Shown: positions 40,116-54,825, counted from the first letter of the stretch. The stretch: 64,000 bases of DNA from Diphasiastrum complanatum (GCA_029204225.1 CM055112.1:44011163-44075162), one strand, 5' to 3'. Made by a program: numbers and translations. The notes: generated by a model not told the origin, from the letters alone.

Positions 40116-41689
40116 TAATGAAGGATGGGAAAACCCATCAATGTACAGGACAATCATTGATATGGAAATTGATGTGACAATCACCACTAGGTGGTCAGTG
40201 ACATGAGCAAAGAACCTTGGTTAGTGAAGCTTGATACAAATAAACAATGTTGATATCTGGACTTGACAATGTATGCACAAGACTGCCATACCATCTAGAT
40301 CAGAGGACCATAAAATATGAAACAAAAGTAGGTTAGACACATAAGAATCTAACAATCTAACATCAAAGAGGCCATGATCAATTTTTGATCGCACTATGTT
40401 GTGTGTATCTCACTCTATTCACAAACAATGCAGAATCAAGTCAAAAACTTGACTTGTCTCTTCAAAACTACTTACAAACGATAAGCTTCTCCACTTGGAG
40501 ATGTATAGCTATATTGATGTAATAAAATATAACTAAATTTAGCACTTAAGGAGAAAGCCAAGTTCACATAGCCTCCCCATACTTTTATCTTGACGGTTGT
40601 TGTGAGTCTATGATGTAGATTCAACTAGGTAAAACATGCAAGTGAGCCCTAATTAGTTGGTGAGTTTTGCCAATTGGGACTTGAGCCAAAGTGTGGAGTG
40701 AGGTTCCTAAGCTAAAATAACATATTTTTAGTCATGAAACATGGTCCTAGATGGAAGCTGAATAGCTTAGGATGAGTGGTTTTTAACCAATAATGCCTAC
40801 TTATGATTTTTCACATTTCCCTTTGTTAGATTAAACTTGTTACTACAATGGATCAATTTATTCATGCCTAACAGAAACTGTACTACAAATACTAAGATTT
40901 GTTGTAGACTCCTAAGATTGATCATGTGACCAAGTTTTGGAAATGAATATTTGTGAGTTGATGTGTGATCTCTCTTGGCAATAACTTTAACCTATTGATT
41001 CCTATGCAACTTTATAGTGTGTTCAAGCTATTCAGCAATTTGGGTGCACCGCAATATCATATCGAAAGGAAGTTATGAAATTTGTAATCTTGTGGAGATT
41101 TTGGCCTAAAACTACATATCAAAACATTGTGATAAAATTTATGAGAACATAACCAATTGTAAATAAAAAAATGAAATTCAATAGATTCAAGCAACCTATG
41201 AAGGAATTGTATTGCAATGTTACAAACTTTAATTAAGCATTATATCGTAGTGTTCGTGTATACGATCTAATGCATGCTGTCATCCCAACCTTTATGCAAT
41301 TTTGACAATTTCTATGTCTGTCTTTAAATCCTTACATTGTAGATGATTCTCTTGTGTTGGTCTTACCTATCAAAGCAACTTGTCAGGCCATACCCAAACA
41401 ACAAAACAAAATAGTAAAAATCACTGAAATGTTTCCTAATTAACTCATTGGAAGTCACTTAGAATGTGCATTAACATTGAAAAGTAAATTCACATATACT
41501 TAACAATCTCTCATTTGACTCCAAAACAAAAGCATTGAAGAATATCGTATTGCAGCAATGTAAGCTTTGATCAGTTGGAAGATCACCTTCCTTATCATGC
41601 ATCTACTCAACAACCATCTTCAAGCAGTCCTTCCTTGAAAGAAATTGATCCTTGTCTAAATCATCCACACTAAGGAGAACATTATTGTG
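40116..41689. other. Stretch without a recognisable feature
   Basis: AT-rich DNA with no open frame of note, no recognisable motif and no match to the rest of the window noticed by eye. Confidence 0.5.
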
Positions 41690-42260
41690 AAAAATCCAAC
41701 TAATTTAGTTGTTTGATCCTAGCAATTTTGAGTCCAAAATTTACAACTAAACTTAGAGATAGATTTGTTTATGTCAATAGAGGCCTAAATTTATTGTGTT
41801 TGTACTATTTTTGGCAAGTAGATAATTGGATGAGGTCAAGTTTGGACCCATTCTAATTGGCTAATTTTCATACATTGCATCTAGACTATAATTTCTAGGT
41901 CATTTGGTGAGATACCAATAAATTACTATTTAGGGCAAGTTTAGGGCAAGTGGCCAAATGACATTTGAGTACTAAAAATAGTAGTAGCAGCATGGAGAAC
42001 ATATCATTGTATTCGCTTTTGATGTGGAGAATTCATCTCTTATGATTCTATGTCCATCTCATGTATATATCTCTTGATATCTTGGTTTTCTATATGTAGA
42101 ATGTTGATTTTAAGACTGATCTTGCTTTCACACATGTGAAGGATGGTAGGCTATTGCTGTAGTACGGACACAGACAATACATTACCATATTTAATTTCTT
42201 ATGATCAGATCTTTGTGCATTTCTAAGTTCTAGCATGCATAAAATAGTGATTTCTATCTT
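41690..42260 (+). mobile_element. Diverged copia LTR relic
   Basis: Shares ordered blocks with 15,210-15,800: GAGGCC(A/T)AAA, GTGGCCAAAT, CTCATTTC/CATCTCATG, TATGTAGAATG, CACACATGTGAA, GTAG(A/G)..ATTGCTG and (A/G)TACATTAC. Strong drift; boundaries are approximate. Confidence 0.4.
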
Positions 42261-42869
42261 CTAGCTATTCCTGGATGTGCAACCAAATTTGGCTAACATT
42301 ATCCTATGCAATGAAAATGTTCCATGTAATGGCTAAGTCAAAACCTTGTGCTCGGACTCTTAGTGCTTTGTTGACATTCTCTTAAGTTTCGACGGTCCTT
42401 GTTTCCTCAGTTTCTCACGATGATTGAGCCCTAGGTGGCCCTCATTTTTTGGGTACTTCCTTAGTCTTGAAGGTTTGGCTTTCACACTCAGCTCTTGCCC
42501 AAAATGACCGGCTACAGATGCATACTTCATATATCCAGGTGTTCAAAAATAGTGGATGGTCTCTGACTTCCATACAGTTGGGTGAAAGGAAAACCCTGTA
42601 AAAATTATCAAACATCATATTATATTGATATAAAATTCAGGGTTACATTGGCAATCCATCGAAAATTCCGTAAAATTATGGAAAACATAATTACACAGCC
42701 ATTTCTAAGGCTGATTTATTTATCAAATCTTTTAGTAGTCCATTTTGAGAGGACTGGGATCAGTTCGGCTATGGCTATACGGGCCAAAAAATTTGCCGGT
42801 CACACTAACTATGTAGTACATTTCCATACAATTGATGAAACAACTAATTTAGCCTGATTTATCATGCCA
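42261..42869. other. Stretch with one unidentified frame
   Basis: A 91-codon frame at 42,582-42,857 has no recognisable motif. It directly precedes gypsy RNase H sequence and may be displaced retroelement DNA. Confidence 0.3.
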
Positions 42870-44345
42870 CCACACATTTTTCTTTTTACACTGATCCTAA
42901 GCATTCGCTATACTTGGTAAACAAGACATGCAATACAGGACGCATTGCAAGATAGTTATTATTATTGACTGAATTTGATCTTCGAGTTGTGGGTCGGAAG
43001 GATAAATAGCATTATCTTGCCGACCATGTCTCAAGGATACAAACATCACCAATCAATACTGAAGTGGATGATGAACTGTTAAATGTTGTGTTATTCTATG
43101 TTGAAGAAGTACTTGAGCAAGCATAAGATATTGTTAAATATCTGATGTTGGGCTAGCCTAACAAATCTTTGTCCAAACTTCAACAAAGGCAATTGATTTT
43201 AAAAGCACAACCTGATTGCTAGTCAATTGTATCACCGTGGAGTTGATGATATTCTAAGAAGATGTGTTTTGTCACATGAAGTGTCTGATCTAATCATGTC
43301 TTCTAGTGATGGAATGGGAGGAGGACAATTTTCATCCGATATTACCATTTGAAAATTTTTGCAATTAGGATGGTGGCCTACACTTTATAAAGATACATAG
43401 AACTATATTCAGTATTGTGATGTTTGTTAATCAGCATGTCGTCCTAAAAATACAACTATGAACCTATACATTAGGTTTTAGCACAAGTATCATTTGAAAA
43501 ATGGAGACTTGATTACGTTGCTTCTATACATCCTGTGACACGAGGTACTCAAGCTAGATACATTATCGTAGCAACTAATTATATGACCAAATGGGTTGAA
43601 GCACGAGCAGTTCGTGTAGCTGATGCAAAATCTACTACAAAATTTTTATGTGACAATATCATTGTTTGATTTGGTTGTCTTGTTGAGATTGTCAATGATC
43701 GGAGAACACATTTTGTCAATGAAACGATAAAGTGTCTATTGGAGGACTTTTTTGCTATTCATCAGTTTAGTACTCTGTATTATCCGAGGGGTAATGGACA
43801 AGCAAAATCATCCAATAACATTCTTTGTAATATTATGACAAAGATAGTGGAAGCAAGTCTTTCTGATTGGGAACTTAAACTACATGCTGCACTATGGACA
43901 TCCGTACGTATAAAGTGAGTAAAAATCAGATGCCATTTCAACTTGTGTATGGCCAAGACACAGTTATGCCATTAGAACTTTTAGTTCCATCATTACGCAT
44001 AGTAGCAACAAAACACTTGGATGATGCTAAATCGCTACAACTTTGTCATGATGCTTTACATAAACTTTGTGAAACCAGATTGATGGGAATTCATGCACTA
44101 GCAGAGGAAAAAGATCATCGTAAGGCATGACATGATCATCAATTACAGAAGAAGGATTTGAAGGAAGGAGATCTTGCCTTAATGTATAAAACAAAATTTA
44201 TCAAGGAAAAGTTGCAATTTACATGTAAAGTACCATACAAAGTTAAAGAAATTTTATCTTATGGAGTAGTGGTCTTGTAACACCTAGATGGTAAAAGATT
44301 TGATACACATGTCATCGATTATGCAAGTTTTGGTAGCTTGATCCC
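42870..44345 (+). pseudogene. Decayed second copy of the gypsy RNase H end and integrase
   Basis: Related to 19,170-20,640: LYLVNKTCNTGRIAR, LTEFDLRVVGRKDK, INTEVDDELLNVVLF, ARYIIVATNYMTKWVEA (first catalytic D changed to N), EIVNDRRTHFVNETIKCLLE, YYPRGNGQAKSSNNIL (catalytic E changed to K), FQLVYGQDTVMPLELL. Many stops and frameshifts; far older than the copy at 19-20 kb. Both catalytic changes are G-to-A on this strand. Confidence 0.88.
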
Positions 44346-44596
44346 CCAACTTGATCAAAAATCTGATCATTTTCATTTTCATTTTGCTTGCTTCATTATG
44401 AATTCCCTCTGCCTCATTCGGACCTTGAAACAGACATGTTAATCATCAAGACAAGCCCATAACCTCTGTTGACAGGCAGAAGAACAAGAAACAAATATGT
44501 AATCATGAAAAAAACATATAAACAATCTGTTGTATCATCAATGTAGTATAGAGGTTCGTCGTTGGGAGTGACAACCTCACTTTCACCTGCATAGCA

Positions 44597-44598
<2 letters not shown>

Positions 44599-44665
<67 letters not shown>

Positions 44666-44724
44666 TAGGTTGAGAAAGGCCTTGGGGGCTCGAGTGCCTA
44701 CCCAAAACTATTCTATCCCAATGC

Positions 44725-44768
<44 letters not shown>

Positions 44769-44806
44769 AGAGAGATAGAGAGATAGAGAGAGAGTGAGAG
44801 AGATGG
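44599..44806. repeat. Two (GA)n tracts at the left edge of copy 2
   Basis: 44,599-44,662 follows a fragment (AGTATAGAGGTTCGTCG...CACCTGCATA) also found before the GA tract at 2,394. After 46 bp of unique sequence a second tract runs 44,727-44,806 and corresponds to window positions 20-128. Confidence 0.9.
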
Positions 44807-45459
44807 AGATGGAGAAACCAAGAGAGTTTTATTAAGAAGAGAATGGAAGATGATACAATACAAAGCAAATGGCTCTCTCTTATATATTTTAGAGGTGAGC
44901 CTCCTTCACTCTCATTGGAAACTTCATTGGGGCAAGGATTCTAATCCAAGCTCTTTAAATAAACACAACTTAAATCTATTGGTTCTAAGAAAGCACAAGG
45001 GCACTCACATGATTCATGTGAGTTCTACTTTGTGCAACTTAGATTCCTTATTTTTCAGTTTGAAATTGTGAACATGGGCCTCTAATTAGTTATTTAAAAC
45101 TAGGGCCCAAGTCACTAGAACTCGACTTAAGCTATTTAACTAGTGTGCTCATTGGGTTGGTCTTACACACACAGGACGACAGTGCCCTCACACTTATTAC
45201 CCTACTTATAATGTATTGTGGTGGGGCCCACTAGGTAAGACTTGGCCAATAGTATTTCAAGTGGTGGGACCCACTTGTTCATTATTGTACAAGAAATACT
45301 CACAACAAGGTCCACGTCCCAAAGTAGTGCCGGTCCCTCGGCACTAGGCTGCAAGTGTCGTGAAGGGGCGCTGTTATTTTATTGTTTGGACATGGGTGCT
45401 TCAGGAAAAATGTGGATAGAATTCACTTACGTAAAACCTGAGGCTTTATTAGTGGATGA

Positions 45460-46533
45460 TCAGCAAGAACTGAGACTTGCCAGATTTTCAATAATACCCA
45501 TAAGGGTTTGGTGGCCATTCGGATAACCTTGTTCATCAACAATTGGGTAGTTCATCCCAAGATAAAACTTGATCCTCATAGATTGGCGCATGTTGTCATT
45601 GTACGCGCTGGGGCTTGCTGGACTGGAGGCCTGATTGGGCTTGGATTCTCTGGATTTGGCCTTTGAAAAATGGATATACCCGGATTTGGCGTTGGTTTGG
45701 GCTGCTACATTATGGAATAATGAGACTTTGGTTGAATCTTGCTCGTTGAGAGACAATCATCAACTTTAGTTTTCCCTTGGTCATTGCACTTCTCCGTTGA
45801 AGGGCTCCGAGATGGCACTTTTCCTTGGATCTTGTGCTGAATTGTCTTCAAGTTGCCCTATTGACCCTAGTGCCCTTTGTAATTTATCACTAAGAATTCT
45901 TTGCAGTGATTGCGCCAAGAGACTTGGTAAAATCCACCGGACTTCGTCGGATGTCAATTTCTTGACTTCCTCAATTACCATTGGCGTGACGGATTCTACC
46001 ATCTATGTCTGTGATGGTTTTATTTGTTTGCCCGAGGGTATCTTTGCATATTTTGGGACGTTTGCCACATCGTCTTCTTCCTCACTCGTTCATAACCCTG
46101 GTGGCACTAAGGTTTTTTTTTTTATAATGCATTTGAGATGGAACGGTTGCCATAGGTACATGTCAGTCTACATAAGCCAAATGCCTTCTAGCTTTTTGGG
46201 AATTTTTCATCAGACAATCTCGGCATGGATGATTAACTCCGCATTGTGCAAACAAGGTTCGAATATTGATGGATGCCCTCGATGTGGACATTCGGCTCGA
46301 CGATGTTTTCCTCCGCATCCATAGCATCTTATCGAGTGTAATATACCATCGCCTCTAAGTTGATAGGCATACACTAGTAATAGATTCCCCTTAGGATCTT
46401 CCATGAAATAGACTGGTAGGCTATTATGGTCTTCCATTGAGTTTGGTGACATGCAAGAGGATATAACCAAAACTTCTACCTTGCCACTGGTTGTTGAAGA
46501 AACTCGTGATTTAGATCTGAAAGATAGAGTCAC
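45460..46533 (-). pseudogene. CCHC zinc-knuckle (gag-like) relic, copy 2
   Basis: Better preserved than copy 1: the piece 46,533-46,210 (107 codons) keeps the full knuckle CYGCGGKHRRAECPHRG after YQLRGDGILHSIR. Further minus-strand pieces lie at 46,002-45,781 (EEVKKLTSDEVRWILPSLLA) and 45,756-45,460. It also keeps 20 bp near 46,148 that copy 1 lacks. Stops between pieces show it is not a working gene in one frame; introns cannot be excluded. Confidence 0.45.
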
Positions 46534-46762
46534 TCACTAGTGAGGCTTAGGTTTTTTTTCAATTTTTTTTTTCTAAAGGGAATACAACCGTCGCAGTCGT
46601 GGGAAGAGGCTATCTGAAATATAGAGTCACTCACCAGCGAGGCTTAGGTTCTTTTCCAATTTTTAGTTTTAAAGGGAATAAAACCGTCGTAGTCGTGGGA
46701 GGAAGCTATATGAAAGATAGAGTCCCTCACCAGTGAGGCTTAGGTTCTTTTCCAATTTTTTC
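46523..46762. repeat. Tandem repeat, about 97-bp unit, copy 2
   Basis: Counterpart of 1,823-2,062 with a few base changes (GTCGTAGTC, GGAAGC, GTCCCTCAC). Confidence 0.85.
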
Positions 46763-47092
46763 AGTTTTTATTTTATTTTTTTTGTACAAGCAAAAAAAAA
46801 CACAAGAAACGGCAAAATCTCGAAAAAACAGCAAAACTAACACGAAATTATACTAATCTAACCTTAAAATTTCCGATTTTTTTGTGTGAAAAAAGAATGG
46901 TGAGAGAGAAGAAAAAATAGAGAGAAAGAGGAAGGAGAGTAGAGAGAGAGTATAGAAAAGGAGAGAGAGAGAGTGCTATGTGGCGAAACGAGTGCGTGGC
47001 ATGCTCCTCGGCAATGACGCCACTGTTGTGTTGTCAATGAAGTATAGAGGTTCGTCGCTGGGAGTGGCAACCTCGCCTTCACCTGCATAAGA

Positions 47093-47206
<114 letters not shown>

Positions 47207-47270
47207 CATGTCCATGTCCAGTACAAGGGAATCAAAATAATTTCTGACGTGGATAGCTGGTCACTCCAGT

Positions 47271-47552
47271 TGTATGTGGTTATTAATTATGCCACGTCAT
47301 TCCGGACGTGGTCGTATTAAATAATTAATAATCATATGAGGGCCCACATCTATAATTGGACATAGGAGCACATGCATGGTGAAAACTACTTTAATACAAG
47401 AATAGGAGGTCAATAGCTCAATGAAATATTCTCTTTCTTTAGGAGAATAAGTTTTGGTTGGGTGATTCATGCTCCACAGGTGTCCTTTTGGTTTGCATGT
47501 GATTGGAATCCTGAAGATCTTCACTTAGTGGTTCTTATAGTGGTATCAGAGC
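47271..47552 (+). mobile_element. LTR and primer-binding site, copy 2
   Basis: Counterpart of 2,549-2,854. A 24-bp stretch (TTAGGTTGTATGGGAATCCT and neighbours) present in copy 1 is missing near 47,423. The primer site TGGTATCAGAGC is at 47,541-47,552. The following 47,553-49,180 mirrors the noncoding stretch of copy 1. Confidence 0.6.
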
Positions 47553-49203
47553 TTGGATCACATCTGCCAGGAGGTGGAGCTTGAGGATCTTGGATTTTGC
47601 AGTTCTTTTGGTGTAGCTCTTTGCTTTTTCTTCCAAGTGCTGGATTTCAATTTCAAGTAGGTGGATTGTCAGATCCTTGGTGTAAATGGGCTATAAAAAC
47701 CATGTTTGACTACAATTAGAACTTTTAGTGCTTGCATGCAATGAATTTATAGGGATTTGGATTTGATTGTGTGAATTTGTGGATTTTCCCCACAAATTTT
47801 GGTCAAAATTGGTCAAAATTAGTCAAAAAGCAAGGTTTTTTGATGATTTTTGGACTAATTATGGGGTAGATCTCAAAATTCTCAACCAAGACTTAGTATG
47901 AACATTTTTAGAGATGTAATGAAGCTTTCCCTAAGCTTTCATGAAGTTTAGTAGGGATTAGACACCATTAGAGGGCTCAAACCACCCAAAAATGGTGTAT
48001 TTTTTATGATTTTTGAGCATAGATACCTCTCAATTGGGGATTTGAGCCGGTTGGTTCTTGTTACAATCTTAAAGATATGCTGTATTTCCTCTGATTTGAG
48101 CTATCATGCATCCAATTTGGATAGATGTGAATTAGACACCAACATATTGAAGTTTTGCCTATTGAAGGAGGCCATAAATGCATTTTTTGCATGATCTGAG
48201 CTTCTGATTGCTTGCTAGACCTGTTAGAAGCTCTTGTGCCTCTCTAATGGACCTCATTAGAGTGCTTGTAACCTCTGATACAAGGCTTATTGGGCTGGGA
48301 TGTGATTTTTGATGATTCCTCTCTCCAAAAGTGCACCCTCCTACTTGTTTTTTGGGCATTTATTTTTCGCATGTGTGAAGCCTAGGTGGCAGGGTGATGT
48401 GGCAAGTGCCTTGTAGACCCATCTCCCTTCGTACTGTGCTTTACAGTGACCAATTTGGTGTCCTGTAGAGAAAGTTATGGTCGTTTGAAGTTTGGCAATT
48501 TTTGAACAAAAATTTGCAAATTTTCAGAATTGTTCTGATGCATGCATGCTTGTAAATCAATATAGTGCTTTCCTGTTGATGGAAATGTATAAATAGACCT
48601 GTAGGCATGCTTAAATGCATGTTGCATGCGTAACCAATGATTTTGATCAGTAGAATTCTTTCATGTAGCTATTTTTAGCAATTCTAGATCAAATAACAAA
48701 TTTTCTAGCAACTAGGTACGAAAATTTTTTCGTTTTTTGAAAAATTCTGTGCATGTCGAGTTAGTTGCATGCATGATCTTTCGAAATGAATTCAATTTGT
48801 AACAATGCCTGTGTTTTTGCAAAATTGATCTTTTTAAATCGATTTTCACAATTGGTCCATTTCGAATAGATTTTGAAAATCTCAGTTTTTCGTAGATTTT
48901 AGTGTTGGTCATAAAAGTTGTTGTGGTTTAATTCATTCTGATATTGATTTTGCGAAAGTTTAATGTATATGCAAACTCTCTCTCTCTCTCTGAAACCCCT
49001 CTTTTTTATAGTACTATAATTTCATGGTAGCCCTGCACCTAACCATGGCCACATTGGACTTTGGCCCGCCATTCAACTTTGGTCCGCATTCAACTTCGGA
49101 CCTCCTTATGTTCTTGATGAACCCTGCACTCCATTAACCCCTGTGATCCCCCCCACCAAAGGATCGACGAACTAATTTTGGTCGCATCCATATGTCCGCC
49201 TTC

Positions 49204-49204
<1 letters not shown>

Positions 49205-49253
<49 letters not shown>

Positions 49254-49380
49254 TCACTCACTCACTCACACCATCGGCCGTCCGTCATCGCCCGTCACTT
49301 AGATCGTCCCCCCCCCCCCAGCCCGTCGTCATCGGCCGTCACCCAAATCGTCCCCACCCGCCCCCGTCAACGACGGGCAC
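49205..49380. repeat. (CA)n/(TCAC)n microsatellite with GC-rich tail, copy 2
   Basis: Counterpart of 4,509-4,690 with a longer CA tract and shorter poly-C. Confidence 0.9.
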
Positions 49381-50035
49381 ACTTCGCTAGTCAAGTACTA
49401 AATTCTTTGAGTGGATCACTAGTAATAGATCTCAAGATGTAGAATGAAGGATCTATCTTCATTTGTTCTCTCCCTTTTACGATGAAATGATTAACCTCAT
49501 GATGATTTTTAACAACAGTTCTCTCTGGCAGTGATGGAGTGTAGGTAACTTCTGCCTCCTCTGGCACCGATTTGTCCACAATGCAAATGAGGAACTTTTG
49601 CCTCTGGAATGTGTTGATTCTCAGATGTGATTGGTCAGCAGGAGCTTCAAGCCAGGTTTTTCTCACAAAGTGTCATAATTTTATGAATGTGGCCCTCATT
49701 ATCTGGAATGAGCTACTGGCCTTGGATCAATGAAACATTTTTATTATGCTATCACACCTTATAGAAAGTTCACATAAACCTTGATTTTGACTCTCAAGAA
49801 TTTATTTTGGAAAGATTATCAAGACTTGTCCCATGAATGAACGAAGTCTAATTCTCACCCTCACATGAAGAAAAACAAAATGAGCTCACAAAAGACTCAC
49901 TAACAAAGATAGAAACTTTCCATTGAATGAATCCTAGAAGAATTCTCAAGCTAGAATTGGTGAAATGGAAAGGAATCTCTACTCATCACATATGCCTCAC
50001 ACTCTATTGAATCCACTCTCATACACTCTATTGCA

Positions 50036-50800
50036 TTAGAGGAGTTCTAAATCCAAAAAAGACCCTTTGTAAAGATACTTTTTATATTTTTTCTCAAATT
50101 TTGCTTACACATGGACCAATCAAAACATTCAAATTTCAAATCTACGTAACGTACCTCATTAGAATTGGAAAAGAAAGTTTTTTTAGTAATGCTATAATTC
50201 GGTGCCGGGGGCAGCCCTCAAACATGACATGTTATTCATAGTATAATATGTAATTATCATTTCAAATAGCATAACTTTTTATCTGTAGCTCTGATTGAGA
50301 CAAAAATTATACACTTGGAAAGCGCTCAACGAGAGCTTTCCAACAGTACCCTAGATGACCTACTTTTGGGCTACTCTTCAAAAGTTATGGCTGGTCAAAG
50401 TTTCAGACCAAAAAAAAAAAGTCCACATATCTCTCTTGTGCGCAGGCTGAGAGTGCACAAGAGAGGAATGTGGACTTTTTTTTTGGTCTAAAATTTTGAC
50501 CGGCCATAACTTTTGAATAGTAGCCCAGAAGCAGGTCATTTAGGTGCCGTTAGAAAGCTCTCGTCGAGCGCTATCCAATGGTATAATTTTTGTCTCAATC
50601 GGAGCTACGGTTAAAAAGTTATCCTATTTCAAATGAACTACAAACGATAATGTACATAGAATGGTTAAGCATCGAAACTAGTGCGGGCAAAAATGAAAAA
50701 GTATTTGGGCAGAATTTTTTTTGGTAATTTACATCAATAAACTTAGTCAATCTACGTGGCATTCCTTAAAGAGTCTTTTTTGGATTCAGAATTCTTCTAA
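50036..50800. mobile_element. 765-bp foldback element, copy 2
   Basis: Counterpart of 5,341-6,105 with identical length; inner palindrome 50,258-50,635. The stretch 50,801-53,691 after it mirrors 6,106-8,997 and holds no recognisable gene. Confidence 0.75.
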
Positions 50801-53691
50801 TGAATCCACTCTCATACAATCTGTCAAGAACATTTTCAGGAATTCTCAATTCATAATTAAAATCTCTCTTTCACATTATTGGAGAAAGCTCAACTCATGA
50901 TTCAATTTCATATCTCACATTAGACAAGCACTCATGAGCAAGGGCATTAACCTACCACTCATCACAATTCTCTCATAAGCAAAGGATCCCAAATGATGAA
51001 AATTAATAAGCACAGATCAAGGGAAAGTGAGCATCTTGGAGCATGAGGTCTTCATTCTAAATCATAACATGCATGCATATCTATTTTATTTACAAAAAAA
51101 TATATACAGTTCTACATGTGCAGCTTCAGATTTCATCTAAAAAGAAGACATCACCTCTACGAATGTCTTTTTCCTCATCATCATTACCCTTGCCGCTGCC
51201 GCCAGTTCCCGTTGCCATTGTTGCCATCCACTTCTCCTGCACAAGTTCTTAATCAATCTACTCATGTGCTTCATCAATCTGCACATGCAATCATAGGTAC
51301 TTTGTGAAATTTGAATGCAATGCAATCCTATTTTAACTAAACATGAGGTACTTTGTGAAAGTTGAATGCAATGCAATCCTATTTTAACTAAAGAGTTTAC
51401 CTAATCTATTGGAAAGATGCTTCTACTTTCCAATTTTCTACACATGTTCTCGAAATTATGATTGTAGAAAAGTTGATATTCTTTGTTAGTTGGGTCTTTG
51501 CCATGGACTGTATTTTGTAGACACATTAAAGAAACTTGTTAACAATTGAGCTATGAGTATAACTTAGTTGACTTAAGCTATGAATAGAACTTAACAAAAA
51601 AATTTATGTTTAAAAATTGCTCACAAAAAATCTACAAAAGGATGTTTTCCACCGTATCCAAGATGATATTATTCATGCTCAGTCTTACTCTTGCGGCTTC
51701 TTTATGCTTGTCATATTTATGGGGGGTTTTTTAAACTCACTCGCAAGCAAAGTCCAAGTACTTTTGCTAGTGGAGGTGTTGGAGTAGATAACACCTGAAA
51801 GTTTCCTCTCTTTCCTATGAGTTGTGAGACACATAGACTTGGCCTTGTCTCTTGAAAATCTCCTTGACATGAGTTGGGATGACTCCTCCTTTCTCCATCA
51901 CACACTTGGATTGTTGGTAGATATGAAGATCTCACCATCATTATTGAAAAAGTATTAACCTTTCACTTGCCTCCAATAGGTACCCCCCCTAAGACAAATG
52001 AAAATGTGAAATGACTTTACAAAGTAATTTTGTGACTCCCATAAGCCTAGACTTGAACAAATCAAAGGTGTAACAAGATGTTGGAGAATTAATCTGGTGT
52101 GCTCAGCAATTGATTTATAATTAAAAGTACCAACGATTGTTACTTGTTCACAATGAATTGGTAACACCAATGTCTCATTGGAAGAGGAAAGGATCTTTGT
52201 TGAATCAAGAAGATATTGTCCATTTGAATCCAATCGTACAGTTGCATGTGGCCCTCGACATGTAATTCTAAAACATTTAACATCGAACAAAAAGATCTTG
52301 AAAGATGTATAGTCGACTTACGATATATCTTGTATGGTTCCAATGTATTCGAAGTCACTTTCAACCAAATTGGTATCCCTACTGTGATTGGATTGATGAA
52401 ACCTTGTCATCACCCTACAATCGAATGTCATTCTTTTTTGGTCTATGCATTCAATGCGAAAGTGTTGTCCACTAGACCAAAGAGTAGTATGCCGCCTATA
52501 CTGCCATATTGAAAAATGTATATATCAATTAATATTTTGAAAAAATGTGTTACAAAACCAAAGCAATTATTATATATACCATAAATGGTGATTCTAAGTT
52601 TAGAGACAAACATGCCAACTTTAACCGTCCACAAGATCTCACTCCAAATTTGATATTTGTTTTCCACTCGCACAACCATCATTCATGGCTTCATATAGCC
52701 AAGAAATGTTGCATTGATTTGGGAGCTTCTCCAATTCAAATGGAAAAGCCTAGCCCCTATGTGATCGACACCACCACGTTCTACCAATATTCCATTGACC
52801 TTTGGATTTTTCATATAAATCAATCCAAGATTGACAATTCTTCTGTGTTGTATAGCATGAATGTGCAAACCTTGTCTCTCATACACTCAAAAAACCTAGC
52901 ACATGTTTCTTTTCCTTGGGGAATGTTGTCTTGTTTGTTGCTCTCCTCATCACTATGATGCCAGAGTCTTGGAGCCCCTGGATTTAATTGTGTCAATACC
53001 ATTTAATGTAAAACAAAGACTCTTGTTCCATCCAACCTTCCTCCATACTACCTTTCTACACACGTTTTTTGGTGAATAAAATCTTTTAGGACTTTCATAA
53101 AGTGCTCCAAAATAAACATCCATCTTGCACTCACAGGGCCCGCTAGCTCCACCTTATCAACAAGGTGAACCAATAGGTGAATTTTGATATCCATGATTAT
53201 ATGCATCACTAATTGACCACATCAAATGCATGTACCTGTATCATCATGTGCCAATTGTGAGACGTTAATCCGGATAATTTGCCATCTGTGGTGAATGCCC
53301 CTCTTATAAACCCTACATATCTAGTGGAAAATCATGCATGTCTAATATTTGCCTTTATATGCGTAGTCTCTTCGTTCAACAAAATCCATGGTGCACGAGT
53401 TAATCTTGATCTTGACTCTTGTCCATCTTTAGTCCACAAGTGTTGTATTTGAACAAAATTTTTTATTTCAAGTAATCGTGCATATAAACCTTCTGACTGA
53501 TTGAAGTGTCTCCATAGTGACTCTCCTTTAATGTCGTCCAATATGAGAGTGTATGAAATATGGATAACCTTTTTATACCCTCTATGGAAGTGGAATTCTC
53601 CGTTTCATTGTTCCATTTCTCAAGCCAATCTTTACTCATTAATCTTTCCGGTGGAGGGCGTGCCTCCACTTTGTCTCCTAGTGGACAAAAA

Positions 53692-54101
53692 CAAGTTTGT
53701 AATGGTTTTCTTTCCTTGCATATCGTCAACCCAAGATTTAATCAATCTAGCATCAAGGAGATGAAGTTAGTTGTCATGAGTAGATTCGTTCCCATGAGAG
53801 CGATAGCATATTTCAGATTTCAGCATGAATGGAAGATCCACATCCATTAACCCTAAGCATTAACACTAAGATCCACAATGAAGATAGCTTACTCTCTCTC
53901 TCTCTCTCCCTTCCTCTCTCATAAAAAGTATAAAAACATGCAGTCCCAATAATACTCAGGTCCAACAATTAGCAAACACTATAAAAGCATGAGAAATAGA
54001 GGAAAAGTAATAGTGAGCAAGGACATTCATAAATCCATTTCACAAGAGAACCAATTTGCATTATTGAAATGAAGATATGTACATGTGTAGCAAACTCGAG
54101 T
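53692..54101 (-). mobile_element. Distal half of a gypsy LTR, copy 2
   Basis: Counterpart of 8,998-9,407; the proximal half is at 58,994-59,301, with the zinc-finger gene locus between them. Confidence 0.75.
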
Positions 54102-54456
54102 CGGGCAGTGTTGAAATCTAGGTTGTGCATGGTACTGCACCTTCTCCATGAAATCGAGTCAGGCAGTGTTGAAATCTAGGTTGTGTGGCAAAAAACAACG
54201 ATGGGCTCCGGCGATCTACTTTGAAGTTGTCCAGGCTATAAATCGAGATTCCCATGAGCCTTTTATTACCTCCTCCTAAACTCGCATTTCTCAAAGGGAC
54301 CCACATGTCGTGTAAAAGGGTTGGTCAAAAGCCAAGTTTCATCCTCTCGTTCACTTTAGGTCAAAATTTGAGTCACAAATCCTGGTTTTGATTTTGAGCG
54401 CGGGAATCATTATGTCCTATACATCAGAGCCTTACGTCCTTTTTCTCTCCGTTTTC

Positions 54457-54469
54457 TTATATATATATG
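54457..54469 (+). promoter_or_regulatory. TATA-like run upstream of the intact zinc-finger gene
   Basis: TTATATATATG about 360 bp before the ATG at 54,826, two TA units shorter than in copy 1 and also present upstream of the third copy. Confidence 0.4.
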
Positions 54470-54825
54470 TGATCCATACACGTTAAAATACATTCGGTCG
54501 TTCATAGTTGCTGCTACGAAAGCGAGTTTGTATTCACCTTCCTTCATTTTCTTTGAGAACCTTCTCCTTCATCACACTTCTGCCGGTCGCTAATGTTCAC
54601 AGTGTTAGATTCTATCCGTGTGTGTGGCACGATCTGCTACATTCATACTTATGAGCGATTGATTATTCTTCCATGCCAAAGTTATGCATACACTCTTGTT
54701 CCCCAACATCAATTAAAGTAGACCGATTATAGTCGTGCAGCAGAAGGAATGCAACATCTTTAGTCGGCATTGAGTTGTGAAGCTTCCTATATCAGGGCGA
54801 CTATCATTCTTTACGTCTATACACC